This document shows, piece by piece, positions 59,766-64,000 of a stretch of DNA of 64,000 bases. Source of the DNA: Halothermothrix orenii H 168 (GTDB taxonomy: Bacteria; Bacillota; Halanaerobiia; Halanaerobiales; Halothermotrichaceae); contig NC_011899.1 of the NCBI RefSeq assembly GCF_000020485.1, positions 2,364,501-2,428,500 of the forward strand, read 5' to 3'. The position numbers and the translations under genes are program-made. Under the pieces are notes generated by a model that did not search any database, was not told where the DNA came from, and saw only the letters and a program-made list of their open reading frames with translations. Within the stretch, counting starts at the first letter, position 1. Each line of letters begins with the position of its first letter.

Positions 59766-61634
59766 TTAAAACCGGAATTCTAACCCCATGCCCATATATT
59801 CTAATTCCGGAAGAGCAACCCCGGATTTTACCTTTTCTTTTGTATATGCCAGCTCTGCTTTAAGGTAATCTGTTAGTTCAAGGCCTACTTCTGTCATGTA
59901 ACGATTTGTCATCAGTGTTTCATCAGCCCAGGTGTAATAGAGGTCTAAACCAAAGTTAAATAAGGCATATTTAAAATTAAACTCTGAACGCAGGGTCCGG
60001 TCCAGTAAGGCCTTATCCTCCCAGAACAGGTAGTCAACCCTCATGTCCCATGGTTTGCCTTCTTTTCTCAACCCAATAACGGTTCCACTCAGACCATCCA
60101 TCTCTTCCAGCCCGGCTGTAATTCGATATACATCCTTAACAGGGAGCATAAGATTTAAGACGCGGTGATCTTCAACCACCAGGGGCGAAACAACTTTATA
60201 CCCCATAAAATCAATTTCTTCAAGGATAAAGTCCCTGAAATACCTCTCCCCGGGCAAATAATCTCTTCCGATGATGAGATAATTCAGATTGTAATCTTTA
60301 TTATAATAATCAGCTTCAAACTCCATAATCGGGGTTTTAAAGAGTGCCCTGGCAGAATTCAAAGAAGCCTGCGCGGTTTTATAATTACCATGGGCAGTCA
60401 GGACATTGAGATCCATAAATTTAGTTGTCAAGAGATAATTCAGGTCAACATAAGTCTGCTTTTCAGTAGAAGTATTAAAGGGCTGTTGATGAGCAAAGGT
60501 GAAATTAAATTTATTGTGTTTATTTAGGGTAAAATCCCCGTTACTTCCGATTTTAATATCTGTTCCCTGATCCAGAATATAATCAGCCTCGAGGAAGAAG
60601 TTTATTTGCTTCTGGCTACTTAAAACAGTATTGGCATTGAAGAAGAAAGTCTGGCTTATAGCCGGGTCAAGATTATTATTTATCAGGTCTTTAGTATAGT
60701 CCAACCTGGTAAAACCACTTATCCTAAACTGATTATAATTCCTTGTAATCTCCCGCTCTTTCTCCACTTCCTTTTCAATTAAGCCAACATCACTTTTAAG
60801 GCCAGTAACATCCTGTTTAACACCGGTAAGTTCTTTACCCATTTCTGTATCCAGGGTTTTAAGGTTTTTCTCAACTTTATTTACCTTAACCCCCATTTCA
60901 ACGAGCTCATCATGTAAAAGCTGTACAATACTGTAAAGCTGGTCAACATTATCCCGGTCCAGGGTTATTTTCTCTTCCAGGGTATTATCCATCTCTTCCT
61001 GTTCTTCCAGCCTGTCCAGTATCTGCTCTACCATAACAGCCAGTTCTGCTCTGGTCAGGGAATCTTTCCTTGTTATCCGGTCGTCCAGCTGTTCTTTTGC
61101 CTTCTCATCAGGGGTTAATTCTTTTATTGTCTTGATAATCCAGTAATTTTCCTTCCAGTTTATAAAAACTTCTTGCCAGGTCGGTAGCTCTCCAGTGGGA
61201 TAAAAGTTATCTGGTTTATCCTTAATTAAAACCAGGTGCTGTCCCGGGTAAATTGTATTAACGGTAAGGCTGTTAAACTGCTTTATCTCCTCTACTGTAG
61301 TCTTAAACTGGCGGGAAACAGACCAGAGGGTATCCCCTTTATTTATTTTAATTAAATATAGTGTTTTAAAATACGGTATTTTAAGTGTCTGACCCTGCTT
61401 TATCCTGGTGCTCTTTAGACCATTAAAATCTTTTATATGCTTTATAGGAACTCCATATTTGCCTGATAAAAACCACAGGGTCTCTCCTGATTTGACTTTA
61501 TGTAACTGATAATCAACTATATCCTGTTTTTTAACCATTTCAGCTGCATGGCTGACGGAAGTAACACACAAAAACATTATTATAATTAATAACAACAACT
61601 CTGACCTATTCTTAAAGAAAAGCAAAAACTTCAC
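59766..61634 (-). CDS. LysM and SLH-like outer-membrane beta-barrel protein
   Basis: 622 residues, exported. Signal peptide 1-30 (ends SVSHAA). Two LysM domains at about 42-88 (HKVKSGETLWFLSGKYG) and 92-137 (IKINKGDTLWSVSRQF) should bind peptidoglycan. Residues about 158-215 resemble a single SLH motif (NWKENYWIIKTIKEL...SLTRAELAVMVEQIL). A coiled coil of about 90 residues (to about 305) follows and then some 310 residues of alternating beta strands ending in GLEFRF with terminal Phe, the signature of an outer-membrane porin-like barrel. The layout parallels OmpM (SLH-coiled coil-barrel) but with LysM at the anchor end. It most likely tethers the outer membrane to the cell wall. Confidence 0.85.
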   Translation of the reverse strand: MKFLLFFKNRSELLLLIIIMFLCVTSVSHAAEMVKKQDIVDYQLHKVKSGETLWFLSGKYGVPIKHIKDFNGLKSTRIKQGQTLKIPYFKTLYLIKINKGDTLWSVSRQFKTTVEEIKQFNSLTVNTIYPGQHLVLIKDKPDNFYPTGELPTWQEVFINWKENYWIIKTIKELTPDEKAKEQLDDRITRKDSLTRAELAVMVEQILDRLEEQEEMDNTLEEKITLDRDNVDQLYSIVQLLHDELVEMGVKVNKVEKNLKTLDTEMGKELTGVKQDVTGLKSDVGLIEKEVEKEREITRNYNQFRISGFTRLDYTKDLINNNLDPAISQTFFFNANTVLSSQKQINFFLEADYILDQGTDIKIGSNGDFTLNKHNKFNFTFAHQQPFNTSTEKQTYVDLNYLLTTKFMDLNVLTAHGNYKTAQASLNSARALFKTPIMEFEADYYNKDYNLNYLIIGRDYLPGERYFRDFILEEIDFMGYKVVSPLVVEDHRVLNLMLPVKDVYRITAGLEEMDGLSGTVIGLRKEGKPWDMRVDYLFWEDKALLDRTLRSEFNFKYALFNFGLDLYYTWADETLMTNRYMTEVGLELTDYLKAELAYTKEKVKSGVALPELEYMGMGLEFRF

Positions 61635-61758
61635 TCCCTTCTATAAAATATATCTAAAAAAATACTATAAAAACATACAATAATACAACCTTACTTCTAA
61701 TACTTCTACAACTTATTATATTTTTCCTTTTTTGAAAAACATTTTTTGTCAAATTACC

Positions 61759-62055
61759 TCATTCTATTTCATAATCACCCCTGTCCATATCTACCGTATC
61801 CTCATCCCTGGAATCATTGCCAGAACCCTCTCCGGGTTCATAGCCACTTATCAAACTTTTTAAGATAGGCCACATGAGCACAAATACCGCCACATCATCT
61901 AACTGGCCCGCCACTGGAAAAAAGTCTCCAACCACGTCAAAGGGCATTATCAGGTATAAAAACGGCACCAGGAATAATAACTTCTGCCCTGTCTTCACAT
62001 CATTATCCCTTAAAAACTTTATTATCTTCCACAGGGTAAACAGACTTTTCCTCAT
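61759..62055 (-). CDS. DUF1232 family small membrane protein (YkvA-like)
   Basis: 98 residues with the conserved core FLYLIMPFDVVGDFFPVAGQ (residues about 33-52) then LDDVAVFVL, which names the family, plus a charged C-terminal tail (GEGSGNDSRDEDTVDMDRGD). Function unknown. GGAGG precedes the ATG. It lies between the barrel gene and a hemerythrin-like gene on the same strand. Confidence 0.9.
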   Translation of the reverse strand: MRKSLFTLWKIIKFLRDNDVKTGQKLLFLVPFLYLIMPFDVVGDFFPVAGQLDDVAVFVLMWPILKSLISGYEPGEGSGNDSRDEDTVDMDRGDYEIE

Positions 62056-62109
62056 TTTAAAATGCCTCCTGTTTTAAATACCTCCTGTAACCTTTATATA
62101 TATTATACC

Positions 62110-62538
62110 TCAATCAACTATCGGAAGAAAATCATTCTTTAACTCCATTTTTTCCATGAGGAGTCCAAGCTGTTCTTCAGTTAGAAAATTATCAACCATA
62201 AAGTAAACGGTTTCTTCCTCTTTTTTCATGTGTGACATAATTTTTCTGGAAAAGTTATGGATATCTCCATCTCCTTTAAGCTTCTCCATCAGTTTCTTTA
62301 TCTTCTCATGGTCTTCAGTTATAAAATTGATTGTCCTCTCTTCTATATCAACCAGGGTACTTAACATCTCAAGCATGGGCCCTTCTTCAAGAGCAAAATG
62401 TTCGTTAACCCTTTGCATAAGACTCCCGTATTCTGGTGTCAGCTCTCCTTTTTTAAAATCTTTACTCTCTGGTTCAAATTCTTTTATCATCTTTTCTATC
62501 TGGTTATGCTGCCATTTTAGAATTTCTACTGGTCCCAT
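62110..62538 (-). CDS. Hemerythrin HHE cation-binding domain protein
   Basis: 142 residues from ATG 62536-62538, preceded by GGGGTGAT. A four-helix bundle with the di-iron ligand pattern: WQHNQIEKMI, NEHFALEEGPML, EDHEKIKKLM and MSHMKKEEETVYF. HHE proteins bind oxygen, NO or iron and often protect anaerobes against oxidative or nitrosative stress. It is a small stand-alone unit divergent from the splB-like gene. Confidence 0.9.
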   Translation of the reverse strand: MGPVEILKWQHNQIEKMIKEFEPESKDFKKGELTPEYGSLMQRVNEHFALEEGPMLEMLSTLVDIEERTINFITEDHEKIKKLMEKLKGDGDIHNFSRKIMSHMKKEEETVYFMVDNFLTEEQLGLLMEKMELKNDFLPIVD

Positions 62539-62775
62539 TATAATCACCCCTGTTTTAGTTTTTACCTCCTGGCTTTAAAATATATAAAGAAATATTTATT
62601 AAATTATATTTTGCTCTGTAACCTTTATTTAATCCCCTTTCAGGAAATATTAATTAAAGAGAATTTTTATGAAAAGAAACCCTCGCTCAGTTTTATAACC
62701 AGAAAATCAATTGCAAAAATAATTTAAGCAGGAAGTTTACTATAACCCTAACCTTTACTCAAGGAGGTAAATATC

Positions 62776-63798
62776 TTGCCAGACTTCACACCACAGACGG
62801 TATTTGTCCGGGAAAACGCCATGGATTATCCCCTGGGGAAAAAATTATATAATAAATTTAAAGAAAGTGGCATTGATACCAGAATAATAGCCTCCCGGGG
62901 CCCTTTTCCCTTAAACCCCAATGTGTCTTTCCAGAAGAAGTTTATCAGGGCCAAAAGGACGGTAGTCGTGTCAGTCCGTTCCCTGGGGCAATTTCAATCC
63001 TGTAAACCCTCTGCCCATTATCAATTACCCCTGGTCACGGGTTGTCCTGCCCATTGCCATTATTGTTATCTCTCTACCAATCTCGGGAAAAACCCCTATA
63101 TCAAAATATATGTAAATATTGAAGAAATCCTGAAAAAGGCCGAAAAATATATGGAAGAACGAAAACCGGATATTACTATTTTTGAGGGTTCAGCCACTTC
63201 AGACCCGGTTCCTGTTGAAGAATGGAGCGGTTCCCTGAAAAGAACTATAAATTATTTTGCCGGGACAAAGCTGGGCCGGTTCAGATTTGTAACCAAATTC
63301 AGTAACATAGATTCTCTGCTCCACATAAAGCATAATAATCATACTGAATTCCGTTTTAGTATAAATAGCAGCTACCCCATAAAAAAATTTGAACCAACCA
63401 CACCCTCTCCCCGGGAAAGGATTGAGGCTGCTACCAGGGTTTTTAAGGCCGGTTATCCGATGGGTTTTCTAATAGCCCCTATTTTTATATACGAAGGATG
63501 GCAGGAAGAATACGGTATTCTTTTTAAAGAATTAAAAGATAAACTTAAAACCAGTGGTAAAGGAATATTTTTTGAGCTCATTACCCACCGCTTTACCAAA
63601 CGGGCCAAAGAGATTATAGAAGAAATATACCCCAATACCAGACTCCCCATGAATGAAGAAACCCGCCAGTTTAAATATGGACAATTCGGGTATGGAAAGT
63701 ATGTTTATCCCCCGGAGACAATGAAAAAAATTGAGTCATTTATGAGGGAGACAATTAATAAATACTTCCCTGAGGCAGAAATAAAATATTTTGTTTAA
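62776..63798 (+). CDS. splB: Spore photoproduct lyase-like radical SAM protein, H-donor Cys replaced by Ala
   Basis: 340 residues from TTG 62776 with AAGGAGG eight bases upstream. The radical-SAM cluster motif is CPAHCHYCYL (Cys90, Cys94, Cys97), and the neighbouring Tyr96 and Tyr98 match the family. The rest of the barrel is close to B. subtilis SplB (YVNIEEILKKAEKYMEER, RFVTKFSNIDSLL, FEPTTPSPRERIEAA, FELITHRFTKRAKEII). In known SplB enzymes residue 140/141, in FEASCTSD, is the Cys that donates H; here it reads FEGSATSD, Ala140. So it may repair spore photoproduct poorly or with a different donor, or act on another substrate. Confidence 0.92.
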   Translation: MPDFTPQTVFVRENAMDYPLGKKLYNKFKESGIDTRIIASRGPFPLNPNVSFQKKFIRAKRTVVVSVRSLGQFQSCKPSAHYQLPLVTGCPAHCHYCYLSTNLGKNPYIKIYVNIEEILKKAEKYMEERKPDITIFEGSATSDPVPVEEWSGSLKRTINYFAGTKLGRFRFVTKFSNIDSLLHIKHNNHTEFRFSINSSYPIKKFEPTTPSPRERIEAATRVFKAGYPMGFLIAPIFIYEGWQEEYGILFKELKDKLKTSGKGIFFELITHRFTKRAKEIIEEIYPNTRLPMNEETRQFKYGQFGYGKYVYPPETMKKIESFMRETINKYFPEAEIKYFV

Positions 63799-63871
63799 AT
63801 AAGGGTTATTCATATCAAGGGCTTTCGGAATTGATATTTATAATATATCAGAACTTATTAAAAAATTTACT

Positions 63872-63916
63872 CAAAAATAAAAAACCGGGCGGAACCATAA
63901 CAGTTTACCACCCGGT
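63872..63916 (-). terminator. Minus-strand terminator near the window end
   Basis: ACCGGG-T-GG and CC-G-CCCGGT (9 bp, one mismatch) followed on the minus strand by TTTTTTATTTTTG. It should end a minus-strand gene that lies beyond position 64000; only about 85 bp precede it here. The 63917-64000 sequence is too short to identify that gene. Confidence 0.7.
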
Positions 63917-63957
63917 CACTATCCATTCAATATTCGGTCACTACCCAGTTCAATATA
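63913..63957. repeat. Imperfect 22-bp direct repeat
   Basis: CGGTCACTATCCATTCAATA (63913) recurs as CGGTCACTACCCAGTTCAATA (63935), tail to head. A further short duplication in intergenic DNA. Confidence 0.5.
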
Positions 63958-64000
63958 ATGTAATTAAGATTAAAACCTGGTGTTAATTAATGCCCAAATC

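Noticed and set aside
63962-64000. Partial minus-strand gene at the window end
   Set aside because: Three frames end in stops within the last 40 bases and the sequence is too short to choose or identify a product, although the terminator at 63872-63916 suggests that one exists.

Overview
This window looks like chromosomal DNA of an anaerobic, low-GC Firmicute with an outer membrane, most likely a member of the Halanaerobiales; Halothermothrix is my best guess from gene content, not a proven identity. AT-rich intergenic DNA, AGGAGG-type ribosome binding sites, DegS/DegU, SpoVB, ComA/ComB (sulfolactate), a YkuD L,D-transpeptidase and a spore-photoproduct-lyase homologue point to a sporulating Firmicute lineage. 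A Wza-like exporter and a beta-barrel protein ending in phenylalanine point to a second (outer) membrane. A B12-dependent ribonucleotide reductase, butyrate kinase, ferredoxin-domain and hemerythrin-domain proteins fit an anaerobe.

Layout. 1-2.3 kb: 5' part of rsmA, then a SASP-like gene and three small proteins, two of them tiny one-helix membrane proteins. 2.4-6.7 kb: an MFS transporter, DUF441, the sulfolactate genes comB-comA and transaldolase talC. 7-10.1 kb: a GH18 hydrolase and degS-degU. 10.5-19.4 kb, minus strand: hydroxyacid dehydrogenase coupled to a chemoreceptor, ferredoxin protein, butyrate kinase, glutamine amidotransferase-like hydrolase, orphan solute-binding protein, L,D-transpeptidase, DUF2905 and TatD. 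19.5-23.1 kb: a decaying region with an MFS gene, a radical-SAM remnant, a frameshifted GAF-LuxR regulator, a LUD-domain gene and an aldolase-like remnant. 23.3-29 kb: Ca2+ P-type ATPase, CPBP protease with an upstream in-frame stop, and a transglutaminase-like protein lacking its cysteine. 29.2-40.6 kb: H-NOX chemoreceptor, a YbaB protein, HD-GYP, LysM protein, SpoVB, cysteine desulfurase-ThiI, and DUF421-DUF4363.

40.7-51.5 kb is a purine operon on the minus strand, in transcription order purB-C-S-Q-L-F-M-N-H. It is led by a strong promoter, a guanine riboswitch, a directly abutting ykkC-class (PRPP-type) riboswitch and a long terminator; four perfect 50-bp repeats separate purN from purH. 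51.6-56.4 kb holds a solo parB, murB, and nrdJ behind a pair of NrdR boxes. 56.5-59.6 kb is a three-gene exopolysaccharide export/kinase operon behind a perfect TGTGA-N6-TCACA palindrome. 59.7-63.8 kb carries a LysM/SLH-like outer-membrane barrel protein, DUF1232, a hemerythrin-like protein and an SplB homologue with alanine at the H-donor cysteine position.

No rRNA, tRNA, CRISPR array or insertion sequence was recognised.
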